Positions 1 to 8,073 of a DNA stretch of 64,000 nt are shown piece after piece. Origin of the DNA: RGIG7450 sp045648785 (lineage in GTDB: Bacteria; Bacillota; Clostridia; RUG12999); the NCBI GenBank assembly GCA_045648785.1, contig JAZROP010000018.1, forward strand, positions 4,531 to 68,530. The letters are read 5' to 3'. A model generated the notes under the pieces. It made no database searches. It saw only the letters and a program-made list of their open reading frames with translations, and was not told the origin of the DNA. Positions within the stretch are counted from its first letter, which is position 1. Every line of letters starts with the position of its first letter. Position numbers and translations under genes: made by a program.

Positions 1-549
1 TTCTCCACTTTCAAGAAATTCTTGCATCGCTTTTTCATCCGACAGAGCAACGCTTTCGTAAAAGCTTTCGCTGCCGAAAGATGCAAAATCAATACAGTTA
101 TCATCAAGCTTTGCTTTGAGATTATGCAAAAGAGCGTTCGCACTGTAGCTTGAAATATCCATTTTGTTTACAAATATAAACACCGGAATATTTTTGTTTT
201 TGAGAATATACCACAGCGTTTCGGTGTGGCTCTGCACTCCCTCGCTTCCACTTACAACCAAAACCGCATAATCAAGCACCGAGAGAGTTCTCTCGGTTTC
301 TGCCGAGAAATCCACATGACCAGGAGTGTCCAGCAGGGTAATCTCGCTTGAGGCAGTCTTTAAAACTGCTTGTTTTGCGAAAATGGTAATTCCCCGTTCC
401 CGTTCTATTATGTTTGTATCAAGAAAAGTATCCCCGTGGTCAACTCTGCCTCTTTTTCTTATCTCACCCGCTGAGTATAAAAGCCCCTCGGATAAGGTGG
501 TTTTACCTGAGTCAACATGAGCGAGGATTCCCGTCACAAGTTTCTTCAT
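1..549 (-). CDS. TetM/EF-G-family ribosomal GTPase, N-terminal 183 residues (runs off window start)
   Basis: The first 183 codons of a translation-factor GTPase are present; the rest lies outside the window. The start ATG is at 549. The P-loop AHVDSGKTT is at residues 10-18, the switch I signature ERERGITI at 49-56, DTPGH at 74-78 and NKMD at 128-131. This G domain resembles the TetM/TetO/TetW ribosomal-protection proteins and their chromosomal relatives more than housekeeping EF-G, because the N-terminus is short and begins directly at strand 1. Ribosomal-protection proteins bind the ribosome with GTP and eject tetracycline, but many Clostridia carry chromosomal relatives of unknown specificity. 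Resistance should therefore not be assumed from this fragment. A consensus promoter lies just upstream at 579-607. Confidence 0.85.
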   Translation of the reverse strand, partial: MKKLVTGILAHVDSGKTTLSEGLLYSAGEIRKRGRVDHGDTFLDTNIIERERGITIFAKQAVLKTASSEITLLDTPGHVDFSAETERTLSVLDYAVLVVSGSEGVQSHTETLWYILKNKNIPVFIFVNKMDISSYSANALLHNLKAKLDDNCIDFASFGSESFYESVALSDEKAMQEFLESGE

Positions 550-578
550 ATTGTCACCTTAGTTTATTCATTAATTTT

Positions 579-607
579 ATTGTATCATAAAAAATATACT
601 TTGTAAA
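579..607 (-). promoter_or_regulatory. Sigma-A promoter of the TetM-like gene
   Basis: On the minus strand TTTACA (607-602) and TACAAT (584-579) are separated by 17 bases, about 30 bases upstream of the start codon at 549. No leader ORF or attenuator of the tet(M) type is visible in this short 5' untranslated region. Confidence 0.65.
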
Positions 608-622
608 ATATTATTTCTATTG

Positions 623-651
623 TTGAAAAATTCAACATTATATGTTATACT
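623..651 (+). promoter_or_regulatory. Sigma-A promoter with inverted repeat over the -35 box
   Basis: TTGAAA (623-628) and TATACT (646-651) are separated by exactly 17 bases. The -35 box sits in an inverted repeat, GTTGAA-AAA-TTCAAC (622-636), which could be an operator. The promoter originally served the now broken oxidoreductase gene at 694. It may now be the main upstream promoter for whiA-dnaE, because no comparably good promoter is seen between 700 and 1140. Confidence 0.65.
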
Positions 652-693
652 AACTATATATAAATAAAAAAGCAAATAAACGGTCAAAGTTAT

Positions 694-1104
694 ATGGCGT
701 TACATATTTTAGATGGGGCAAACCGTTGCCTTGAATGTAAAAACCCTGCATGTCACAAAGGGTATCCCATAACCGCATTGACGATACCATCGGTATAGAT
801 GATTTATTCCGTGATGGCTATAAGGCTATCTTGAAGGGGTAAACTTCAATTATAATTTAAAACCCGTTGACATTCTTGATAATGGAGTGATTTTTCGCAA
901 AGTTACCGAGAACACAGACGGAAGTCTGACTGAAGTTGACAGCAGTGACGCTTTTTATCCGTCCGATTCTGTTATTATTGCTATCAGTCAGGGGCTCTCA
1001 ATATTATTGTATCCACAACAACGGTAGTTGAGGCTGTTGCCCACAGTAAAATCGTATCTGAAACCATGCACAACTATATTCAGGGATTCGAAGAAAACAA
1101 ATAA
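694..1104 (+). pseudogene. Remnant of a glutamate-synthase-small-subunit-like NAD(P)H oxidoreductase
   Basis: An ATG at 694 opens a reading frame with the Fe-S pattern CLECKNPACHKG typical of the N-terminus of GltD-type FAD/NAD(P) oxidoreductases. It is soon stopped. Further pieces in other frames match later parts of the same family: IDDLFRDGYKAI near 800-830, PVDILDNGVIFRKV near 870-905, YPSDSVIIAIS near 955-990, and a terminal VVEAVAHSKIV ... IQGFEENK ending at the TAA at 1102-1104. The pieces are collinear with an intact protein of roughly 400-450 residues but add up to only about 135 codons. Several large deletions and frameshifts are therefore fixed. It has an intact-looking promoter at 623-651. 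Family assignment is from motif recall and is fairly secure for the class, not for the exact substrate. Confidence 0.75.
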
Positions 1105-1143
1105 AGTATCAGTTTGTTTATTTCATCGAAAGGAGGAATAATT

Positions 1144-2037
1144 ATGTCATTCGCATCAGATGTAAAAAAAGAGCTTATTGATTTGCCTACAGAAAAGGAT
1201 TGCTGTGCAAACTCGTTGCTTTCCGGTATGTTGTGTTTTGGTGGCAAATTTTCCTCCAACGACTATTATACTTTAAACAGTGAAAGCTACCGGCTTCTTG
1301 ATTTTTTAAGCATTCTATGTGCAGAAAAATTTCTTATATGCCCCACACTTGTAAAAAGAAGCGGCAGCTATTCGCTTATTTTACCCGAGGCAACTATGCT
1401 GCTGCAGGAGCTTGGCATATTAACCCCTGGACAGGTAAAATTTTCTTTTCCCAAAATGCCTGAGGACTGCTGTAAGCGAGCTTTTATCAAAGGAGCTTTT
1501 TTAAGCAGCGGTACCATTTCCTCCCCAGAAAAACAATATCATCTTGAATTTTCAACCCATCATTTTGGCATATCAGAACCACTTCGTGAACTTTTAAAGG
1601 AATTTGACATTCCTTCAAAAACGCTCAGGCGAAAATCCCGGTATGTCACATATTTCAAAGACAATGATGTGATATGTGACATTCTTGCTCTCATGGGGGC
1701 GGGCAGGGCTGCACTCACATTAAGTGAAACAAACATCACAAAAAGCATTGCAAACCGCGACAACCGGCTGATTAACTCAGAAAATGCAAACTATGATAAA
1801 ACCATAACTGCATCGGTTAAACAAATTATTGCCATAAATACAATAGATAATCACTTAGGGCTTGAAAAACTTCCCCCTCAGCTTAAAGAGCTTGCACAGC
1901 TTAGACTTAATAATCGTGATTTGCCGCTAAGCGAGCTTGCAGAAAGACTTGAAATAAGCAAATCGGGTGTTAATCACAGAATGAGAAAAATAATAGAAAT
2001 TGCTGATAGCCTGACAGGAGAAAACGAAAATGAGTAA
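1144..2037 (+). CDS. whiA: WhiA, DNA-binding cell-division/sporulation regulator
   Basis: WhiA homolog of 297 residues. The start at 1144 is chosen because AGGAGG (1131-1136) sits 7 bases upstream; an in-frame ATG at 1114 has no such site. The N-terminal two thirds form the LAGLIDADG-endonuclease-like fold (catalytically dead in this family). The C-terminus, about residues 255-290, is the helix-turn-helix with LPLSELAERLEISKSGV. In Streptomyces WhiA activates sporulation genes; in Bacillus it binds DNA and affects division and chromosome segregation. The gene overlaps dnaE by 8 bases, so the two are probably translationally coupled. Confidence 0.95.
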   Translation: MSFASDVKKELIDLPTEKDCCANSLLSGMLCFGGKFSSNDYYTLNSESYRLLDFLSILCAEKFLICPTLVKRSGSYSLILPEATMLLQELGILTPGQVKFSFPKMPEDCCKRAFIKGAFLSSGTISSPEKQYHLEFSTHHFGISEPLRELLKEFDIPSKTLRRKSRYVTYFKDNDVICDILALMGAGRAALTLSETNITKSIANRDNRLINSENANYDKTITASVKQIIAINTIDNHLGLEKLPPQLKELAQLRLNNRDLPLSELAERLEISKSGVNHRMRKIIEIADSLTGENENE

Positions 2038-5000
2038 TTTTGTTCATCTTCATACGCATACAGAATTCAGCCTGCTTGACGGGGCATGCCGCATTAAAAA
2101 GCTTGTCTCACGCGTTAAAGAGCTGGGCATGAACGCTATTGCCATTACCGACCACGGAAACATGTATGGCGTGATAGATTTTTATAAAGAGGCGAAAAAA
2201 CAGGGCATAAAACCTATTTTAGGCTGTGAAGTTTACACAGCACCCCGTAGCCGGTTTGAAATGGAGGGCAGGCAGGATGCCGAGCCCGGTCATCTTGTGC
2301 TTTTAGCTGAAAATGATACCGGTTGGCACAACATAATAAAGATTGTTTCCGCAGGGTTTACCGAAGGGTTTTATTACAAACCCCGTGTTGACCTTGAACT
2401 TCTGCGCGAGCATAGCGAGGGCATAATTGCGCTTTCCGCCTGTCTTGCCGGCGATATTGCAAGAAGTCTTATGGAGCAAAACATTGAAAAAGCTGAAAAA
2501 TATATTGAAAACTACACAGAAATCTTTGGCAAAGATAACTTTTTCATAGAACTTCAGGACCATGGAATTCCCGAACAAAAACAGGTGAACTCCCACCTCA
2601 TTTCCCTTGCCGAAAAACATGGCCTGGGTCTTGTAGTTACAAACGATATACATTATGTAAATAGGTCGGATGCCAAATTTCATGACATTCTGCTTTGCAT
2701 CCAGACAAACCGAAAAGTTACAGATGAAAACCGCATGAAGTTTTATTCGGACGAATTTTATGTAAAATCGCCCGAGGAAATGGCAAAGATTTTCCCTGCA
2801 ATTCAGGAGGCAACAGAAAATACTGTTAAAATTGCAGACAGGTGCAATGTAGAAATAGAATTTGGTAATTTTCATCTGCCAAAGTTTGAAATTCCTGATG
2901 GCTCTGACAGCTTCAGTTATTTGAAAAAACAGTGTGAACAGGGACTTAAAGAGCGTTACCCCGATAGTTGGCAGTCTCTTTCGGACAGGCTTGATTACGA
3001 GCTTACAACCATCAACAACATGGGCTATGTTGACTATTTTCTTATCGTATGGGATTTTATCCGTTTTGCAAAAGAGCGTGGTATCATGGTGGGCCCGGGC
3101 AGAGGCTCTGCCGCAGGAAGCCTTGTTTCTTATGTTCTTAAAATAACAGATGTAGATCCGGTAAAATATTCACTGATTTTCGAGCGTTTTTTAAATCCAG
3201 AACGAATCAGTATGCCCGATATTGATATTGACTTCTGCATCGAACGCCGTCAGGAGGTTATAAACTATGTTATTGAAAAATACGGCGAGAAAAGTGTTTC
3301 GCAGATTATAACCTTTGGTACCATGGGTGCAAAGCAGGCTATCCGTGACTGTGCGCGTGCTCTTGATATTCCCTATGCTGATGCAGACAAAATCGCCAAA
3401 TTAATTCCCAACGAGCTTAAGATGACTATTGATAAAGCCCTTGAAACAAGTGAGCTTAAAAGCCTCTATGCTGAGGACGAAATGGTTCGCAAGGTCATAG
3501 ATGCCGCAAAAGAAGTTGAGGGCATGGTGCGCCACAGCTCCGTTCATGCAGCAGGAGTTGTAATCTGCGCTGGCGATGTTACAAATTATATTCCTCTTTC
3601 CAAAAACGGCGATGCCGTTACAACTCAGTTTGTAAAGGATACTGTTGAGGAAATGGGCCTCTTAAAAATGGACTTTTTAGGTCTTCGAAACCTCACCATT
3701 ATCCGCGACGCCCTGGCTATGATAAAACAGGATACCGGTGAGGAAATAGACCTTGCTCATATAGACTATAATATTCCCGAAATTTATTACATGCTTTCCG
3801 CCGGTAATACTGACGGGGTATTCCAGCTTGAGTCCCGTGGTATGCGAAGCTTTATACGCGAGCTGAAACCGAAAAATCTTGAGGATATTATAGCGGGAAT
3901 TTCTCTGTTCCGCCCCGGTCCGATGGACCAGATTCCCACTTACATAAAAAACAAAAACAATCCCGACGGTGTCACCTATAAGCACCCGCTTTTAAAGCCT
4001 ATTTTAGAAGTAACCTACGGCTGTATGGTTTATCAGGAGCAGGTTATGGAAATCTGCCGTAACCTTGGCGGATATTCTTTCGGACGTGCCGACCTTGTCC
4101 GTCGTGCAATGAGCAAGAAAAAATTTGATGTGATGGAGCAGGAAGCAAAAAATTTCGTCTATGGAATAACCGACGAAAATGGTAATGTTACCCTTTCGGG
4201 TGCCATCAGAAACGGCGTTCCCGAAGACGTCGCCATTTCCATATTTGACGAAATGATAGAATTTGCAAATTATGGCTTTAACAAATCTCACGCTGCCTGC
4301 TACGCCTTTGTAGCGTACTGGACAGCATACCTGAAATATAAATACCCCGTTCATTTTATGGCGGCTCTACTCTCCAGTGTGCTTTCCGATTCAGCAAAAA
4401 TTTATCAGTATATCACCGATTGCGAACGCATGGGCATTAAAGTACTGCCACCTGATATAAACTCAAGCTTTGACGGTTTTTCGCCTGTTGGCGGTAATAT
4501 TCGTTTTGGTCTTGGCGCAGTTAAAAATGTCGGTCACAATGTGGTTGCACAGGTTGTGGAAGAACGCAAATCTTCACCTTTTACTGATTTTACCGATTTT
4601 GCTGAGCGCATGCAGGGCAAAGACATGAATAAACGAACAGTTGAAAGCCTCATCCGATCAGGTGCTTTTGACACTCTGCCCCACTCCCGCGCCCAGCTTC
4701 TTGAAGCGTATGAACGCATCCTTGACAGGCTGACAAACGAGAAAAAAGGCAACGCTGCAGGGCAGCTTTCACTGTTTGGTGATGTATTAAATGAGAAACC
4801 AAACGATTTTAAAGATATTCCTGAACTTTCTCTGCAGGAAATACTTTCTATGGAAAAGGAAATGCTCGGACTTTATGTATCCGGTCATCCTCTTGAGAGC
4901 TACGCAGAGATTTTAAACAAAATTCCGCATGTTTCGTGCGGTGACATCGCTCTTGCCCAGGCAGAGGACCCGGAAGCTCCCATAAAAGATGGCGACAGAG

Positions 5001-5491
5001 TCACCTTTATAGGCATACTTGCCGGTCGCAAGGATAAGGTCACAAAAACAGGTTCAACCATGACATTCCTTGATGTTGAAGACACTTTCGGCTCGGTTGA
5101 AACTGTTGTTTTCTCTAATCTTTTTTCAAAGACAAAACATCTGTTTGAAGAAAATGTGCCCCTCGTGGTTCGCGGAAGAATTGATATAAACGAGCAGGAA
5201 TCAAAAATAATTGCAGACGATATAGACCTTCTGGAAAATGTAAATATTTCCGCTCCCACCGCTCCTGAGGAGAGCAAGCTATATATAAAATTTGCATTGG
5301 GTAAGGATTTTCTTCTGCCTCAGGTGAAGGAGTTTTTAAAAAAATCTCCAGGCAACACGCCCGTGTATATTTTTATTGAAGAAACAAGGCAGACCTTTGT
5401 CGCCGATGCGGAATTTTCGGTTAACCCAACCGAAAATCTTCTCGGTGAGCTTAAAGATTTTCTTGGCAATGATTGTGTTGTGCTGAAATAA
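2030..5491 (+). CDS. dnaE: DNA polymerase III subunit alpha
   Basis: Replicative C-family DNA polymerase of 1153 residues, the usual DnaE length. The PHP domain starts at once (HLHTHTEFSLLDG, residues 6-18). The palm domain has GPGRGSAAGS near 355-364 and the catalytic PDIDIDF motif at 396-402, whose aspartates bind the metal ions. HhH and OB-fold regions follow (YGFNKSHAACYA near 750, an OB region near 985-1060). Low-GC Gram-positives use PolC for bulk synthesis and DnaE for primer extension, so this is presumably the DnaE1 partner; polC is not in the window. The start overlaps the whiA stop and is followed by a strong terminator. Confidence 0.97.
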   Translation: MSNFVHLHTHTEFSLLDGACRIKKLVSRVKELGMNAIAITDHGNMYGVIDFYKEAKKQGIKPILGCEVYTAPRSRFEMEGRQDAEPGHLVLLAENDTGWHNIIKIVSAGFTEGFYYKPRVDLELLREHSEGIIALSACLAGDIARSLMEQNIEKAEKYIENYTEIFGKDNFFIELQDHGIPEQKQVNSHLISLAEKHGLGLVVTNDIHYVNRSDAKFHDILLCIQTNRKVTDENRMKFYSDEFYVKSPEEMAKIFPAIQEATENTVKIADRCNVEIEFGNFHLPKFEIPDGSDSFSYLKKQCEQGLKERYPDSWQSLSDRLDYELTTINNMGYVDYFLIVWDFIRFAKERGIMVGPGRGSAAGSLVSYVLKITDVDPVKYSLIFERFLNPERISMPDIDIDFCIERRQEVINYVIEKYGEKSVSQIITFGTMGAKQAIRDCARALDIPYADADKIAKLIPNELKMTIDKALETSELKSLYAEDEMVRKVIDAAKEVEGMVRHSSVHAAGVVICAGDVTNYIPLSKNGDAVTTQFVKDTVEEMGLLKMDFLGLRNLTIIRDALAMIKQDTGEEIDLAHIDYNIPEIYYMLSAGNTDGVFQLESRGMRSFIRELKPKNLEDIIAGISLFRPGPMDQIPTYIKNKNNPDGVTYKHPLLKPILEVTYGCMVYQEQVMEICRNLGGYSFGRADLVRRAMSKKKFDVMEQEAKNFVYGITDENGNVTLSGAIRNGVPEDVAISIFDEMIEFANYGFNKSHAACYAFVAYWTAYLKYKYPVHFMAALLSSVLSDSAKIYQYITDCERMGIKVLPPDINSSFDGFSPVGGNIRFGLGAVKNVGHNVVAQVVEERKSSPFTDFTDFAERMQGKDMNKRTVESLIRSGAFDTLPHSRAQLLEAYERILDRLTNEKKGNAAGQLSLFGDVLNEKPNDFKDIPELSLQEILSMEKEMLGLYVSGHPLESYAEILNKIPHVSCGDIALAQAEDPEAPIKDGDRVTFIGILAGRKDKVTKTGSTMTFLDVEDTFGSVETVVFSNLFSKTKHLFEENVPLVVRGRIDINEQESKIIADDIDLLENVNISAPTAPEESKLYIKFALGKDFLLPQVKEFLKKSPGNTPVYIFIEETRQTFVADAEFSVNPTENLLGELKDFLGNDCVVLK

Positions 5492-5495
5492 TGTA

Positions 5496-5535
5496 GCAAA
5501 GGCAACCATTTGGTTGCCTTTGCTATTGCTTTTTT
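5496..5535 (+). terminator. Intrinsic terminator of whiA-dnaE
   Basis: A perfect 12-bp stem GCAAAGGCAACC / GGTTGCCTTTGC (5496-5507 and 5512-5523) with a 4-base loop is followed by a T-rich run ending in TTTTTT. It begins 4 bases after the dnaE stop. The convergent minus-strand gene ends at 5534, so the element sits between the two. Confidence 0.85.
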
Positions 5536-6304
5536 AAATCGTTTTTTTCTTTCTTACAAAAACATAAATTAGAATTCCTGATAGGACAACAAAAATTATA
5601 GCAATTGCAATCATTCCCTTATTTTCCCTGTCATTCATCGTGGCGCCTCCGCCGTATTTCAATGTTTCGTCATTTTTGCTTCGCCGTTTAAGAAACTCTT
5701 CAACCAAATTATCTTCATTTGTTTTTATATTGCAAGTTCTCCCAACAACATCATACGTATCAGCTCTGTCTAAATCGACAAACACTTCTTCTGTCCCATC
5801 CGTTACAACAAAACCATTTATAATTGTGGTGTCTGTTACATATTTTGCACTATCAAAATCTATCTCTTTTTTCTCTCTAATAAAACTATCGGAAAGTGGT
5901 CCTGCAGTAACGCAAAAAACTCTATACCCCTCCTGGCTTTTTATAACTTCAACAACTGCAATTTCTCTGCCCGAAACAATTATTGGAAAATAATACTTAT
6001 TATCTTTTACCAAATACGAAGAAACCTTTTCTTCTCCTTTTTTATATGCTTTTTCCAATTCTACAAAGTCTACTGCGTATCCCTCAACACCTTCACCGAA
6101 CTCTATTGTATTTAGATCATCCTCCGGGGTTATATTAAAATTTTCAGGATCCCCACGAAGCGGAATTAGAATGGTTTCATAATTATCTATAGTTCCGCTT
6201 GCCAACAACTCCTCTATATCAGCAATTTCATTTGAAACCTCGGCCGTTACAGTCATACCAAACAAAAGGATAGTCACACAAATTAGTGTAAATAATTTCT
6301 TCAT
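5534..6304 (-). CDS. Secreted or membrane-anchored protein of unknown function, partner of the adjacent protease
   Basis: Not recognised as a named family. The 256-residue product has a signal peptide (residues 1-21, likely cleaved at VTA-EV) and an acidic extracellular region of about 200 residues. A single transmembrane helix near 230-249 is followed by the cytoplasmic tail VRKKKTI, so it should be a type I membrane protein. A Gly-rich linker (YGGGATMND) precedes the helix. It lies 25 bases downstream of the secreted papain-like protease gene and is almost certainly cotranscribed with it. It could be a substrate, anchor, inhibitor or sensor for that protease; the sequence does not say which. 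The base composition is visibly AT-richer than dnaE or sigG, which hints at later acquisition. Confidence 0.7.
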   Translation of the reverse strand: MKKLFTLICVTILLFGMTVTAEVSNEIADIEELLASGTIDNYETILIPLRGDPENFNITPEDDLNTIEFGEGVEGYAVDFVELEKAYKKGEEKVSSYLVKDNKYYFPIIVSGREIAVVEVIKSQEGYRVFCVTAGPLSDSFIREKKEIDFDSAKYVTDTTIINGFVVTDGTEEVFVDLDRADTYDVVGRTCNIKTNEDNLVEEFLKRRSKNDETLKYGGGATMNDRENKGMIAIAIIFVVLSGILIYVFVRKKKTI

Positions 6305-6329
6305 TTTCTCATCTCCTCATATCAAGCAA

Positions 6330-6896
6330 TCAAGATTTCTTCTTATTATTGTACCAGGTTGCATTCCAATAAAAAGTGGAATTATTACAATAATCACTAA
6401 AATTATAATAGGAACGCTGCGTTCCACTCATTTTTGGATCTAAAACATATACCCCTTGATATATATCATTATTCTCTTCATATCCATATATAATTTGGGC
6501 GTGTCCTCCACCACTATTTGACCATCTAATACCTACCGCTATTGGACTATACCAACCTGACAGCATATTTTTTATTGTACTAAATTGAATAGCTGTTGGT
6601 GTATAAGTGGTTGAAACCATATACCATCCAAGTACGCTTGTCACTTCAGAGTCCGTTGCTCCTTCATTTACCGCAGACCCCTTTAATGTAGTAACTATAT
6701 CGCTTTGACTGGGCAATGGTTCCCACGAATTAAGATAATCAATAACCATTAAAACCACTGCTGCCCAACACCAATTTGTTTTTTCTTGCCTTCTATCTGT
6801 CATATTAAGCTTGTGTGTGGTTGCACCCACGTTAATAGCACTTCCCATAATAATTATTACAATCATTATAAATGATAAAAATTTATATTTCTTCAA
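6330..6896 (-). CDS. Secreted papain-like cysteine protease (C39/C70-like)
   Basis: Small secreted cysteine protease of 188 residues. The TTG at 6896 is taken as start because GAGGAG lies 8 bases upstream; the GTG at 6905 overlaps that site. A signal peptide covers residues 1-25. The mature protein shows the full papain-type set: Gln37 (oxyanion hole), Cys43 in TNWCWAA, His132 in GGGHAQII and Asp153 in VLDPK. The QEKTNWCWAA pattern is typical of AvrRpt2-like and staphopain-like papain-fold families. There is no double-glycine-leader ABC transporter nearby, so it is not part of a bacteriocin exporter. It is the first gene after the leader-ORF and terminator element at 6968-7116 and is followed by a membrane-anchored partner. 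The target is unknown. Confidence 0.8.
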   Translation of the reverse strand: MKKYKFLSFIMIVIIIMGSAINVGATTHKLNMTDRRQEKTNWCWAAVVLMVIDYLNSWEPLPSQSDIVTTLKGSAVNEGATDSEVTSVLGWYMVSTTYTPTAIQFSTIKNMLSGWYSPIAVGIRWSNSGGGHAQIIYGYEENNDIYQGVYVLDPKMSGTQRSYYNFSDYCNNSTFYWNATWYNNKKKS

Positions 6897-6967
6897 TAGT
6901 ATCACTCCTCATAATATTTTTTAATAAAACCACTTCGCAAATACTATATTATCATTTCCTTACAAAA

Positions 6968-7018
6968 AAGAAAAACGTGTAAATCAATCCTCATACCTTA
7001 GAGGGCTGACCTACACGT
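6968..7018 (-). terminator. Long-stem intrinsic terminator, probable attenuator before the protease operon
   Basis: Read on the minus strand, an 18-base 5' arm (7018-7001) pairs with an 18-base 3' arm (6992-6975) across an 8-base loop. Seventeen of 18 positions pair, counting four G-U pairs. The run TTTTTC TTTTTT follows directly (6974-6965). Part of the 3' arm (GAGGATTGAT) is duplicated in the upstream leader ORF at 7096-7087, so the 5' arm can pair with either copy. The protease start codon is about 70 bases further on, and no convincing promoter lies between. Confidence 0.8.
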
Positions 7019-7041
7019 TACATTGCCATTTTCTTCACTTT

Positions 7042-7116
7042 TTACATATCTGCAAAGGAGAACGACCGAAGCTGTAATTTAAGTGTATCAATCCTCTTTA
7101 AAAAACACTTGCCCAT
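7042..7116 (-). CDS. 24-residue leader peptide ORF
   Basis: A 25-codon ORF with ATG at 7116 and TAA at 7044-7042. It has a strong ribosome-binding site (GGGGGAG about 8 bases upstream) and starts about 25 bases after the likely transcription start of the promoter at 7147-7175. The peptide begins MGKCFLKRIDTLK and ends RSFSFADM. Codons 3-4 (Lys, Cys) form segment 1 of a possible hairpin with 7081-7086. Codons 7-12 carry the copy of the terminator 3' arm. It resembles a regulatory leader peptide more than an independent small protein, but a functional 24-residue peptide cannot be excluded. Confidence 0.6.
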   Translation of the reverse strand: MGKCFLKRIDTLKLQLRSFSFADM

Positions 7117-7146
7117 CGGTATCTCCCCCTTTTTTATTACATCACC

Positions 7147-7175
7147 ATTGTATCATATATATTTTTTAATGTCAA
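7147..7175 (-). promoter_or_regulatory. Near-consensus sigma-A promoter of the leader/protease transcript
   Basis: On the minus strand TTGACA (7175-7170) and TACAAT (7152-7147) are separated by exactly 17 bases. Transcription should start near 7140. This is one of the best sigma-A promoters in the window, yet the transcript meets a strong terminator after about 170 bases, which is the layout expected of attenuation. Confidence 0.8.
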
Positions 7176-7212
7176 TACCCATATAAAGTGTTTTGCAAGT
7201 TCGCACACTATT

Positions 7213-7983
7213 TTATATATATTTTTTCATATGACTCAGTGCCGATTTTTCCAACCGGCTCACCTGCGCCTGTGAAATTCCAATTTCCTGAGCAACCTCC
7301 ATCTGGGTTCTGCCTTTGAAAAATCTGAGACTTAAAATATGTCTCTCGCGTTCTGAAAGTTTATCTATGGCGTTATGCAGAGCAATGTTTTCAATCCAGT
7401 TTTCGTCGGTGCTTTTGCCGTCCTTGACCTGGTCCATTATATAAACAGCGTCGCCGCCGTCATGATATATCGGCTCATACAGGGAAACGGGGTCCTGAAT
7501 GGCATCAAGTGCAAATGTTACCTCTTCCCTTGTTATATCAAGCTGTTTTGCTATTTCATCAAGTGTAGGTTCCTGTCCGGTTAAATTTGTCAATCTTTCT
7601 TTTGTCTGCAACACTTTATATGCGGTATCTCTTATAGAACGACTAACTCTTATAGGGTTGTTATCCCTTAAATATCTTCTGATTTCCCCTATAATCATGG
7701 GTACGGCATATGTTGAAAACTGGACATTCTGAGAGGTGTCAAAATTATCAATTGCTTTAATAAGTCCCACGCAGCCCACCTGAAACAAATCGTCAGCATT
7801 TTCGCCACCTCGTCCTGAAAATCGTTTCATAACACTTAAAACCAGTCTTAGATTTCCATAGACAAACTCCTCCCTTGCCGCCTCATCACCTTGCTTTATT
7901 CTCTCAAAAAGTTCTTTCTTCTTTTCTCTTGATAAAACCGGCAGCTTTGATGTGTTAACACCACAAATTTCCACCTTATTCAT
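7213..7983 (-). CDS. sigG: Late forespore sigma factor SigG
   Basis: Sigma-70-family sporulation factor of 256 residues. The ATG at 7983 is preceded by GGAGG (7995-7991), so this start is preferred to one 24 bases further up. The N-terminus MNKVEICGVNTSKLPVL is the hallmark of SigG in spore formers. Region 2 includes the stretch NADDLFQVGCVGLIKAIDNF; region 3 has EPTLDEIAKQLDITREE; region 4 ends with a TQMEVAQEIGISQAQVSRLE helix-turn-helix. SigG drives late forespore genes such as spore-coat-independent protection and germination proteins. A sigma-F/G-like promoter lies upstream at 8018-8047, consistent with forespore-specific expression and autoregulation. The usual neighbours spoIIGA and sigE are not adjacent here. 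Confidence 0.95.
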   Translation of the reverse strand: MNKVEICGVNTSKLPVLSREKKKELFERIKQGDEAAREEFVYGNLRLVLSVMKRFSGRGGENADDLFQVGCVGLIKAIDNFDTSQNVQFSTYAVPMIIGEIRRYLRDNNPIRVSRSIRDTAYKVLQTKERLTNLTGQEPTLDEIAKQLDITREEVTFALDAIQDPVSLYEPIYHDGGDAVYIMDQVKDGKSTDENWIENIALHNAIDKLSERERHILSLRFFKGRTQMEVAQEIGISQAQVSRLEKSALSHMKKYI

Positions 7984-8017
7984 ATGTGCACCTCCGGAAA
8001 TAATCATCTTACGATTC

Positions 8018-8047
8018 TATTATTGCCGGAGCGGGAAATATTTAACC
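8018..8047 (-). promoter_or_regulatory. Predicted sigma-F/sigma-G promoter of sigG
   Basis: On the minus strand GGTTA (8047-8043) and GGCAATAATA (8027-8018) are 15 bases apart. The second box fits the forespore -10 pattern GGnnAnAnTw at every fixed position; the first differs from GYwTA at one base. No sigma-A promoter is evident here. The match agrees with the known forespore control of sigG in Bacillus; the assignment itself is inferred. Confidence 0.6.
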
Positions 8048-8073
8048 TACCGATTCAAAGTTTATTTTCGACA

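Noticed and set aside
1..549. Tetracycline resistance gene tet(M)
   Set aside because: Only the G domain is visible, there is no tet(M) leader, and Clostridia carry chromosomal relatives; named only as TetM/EF-G-like.
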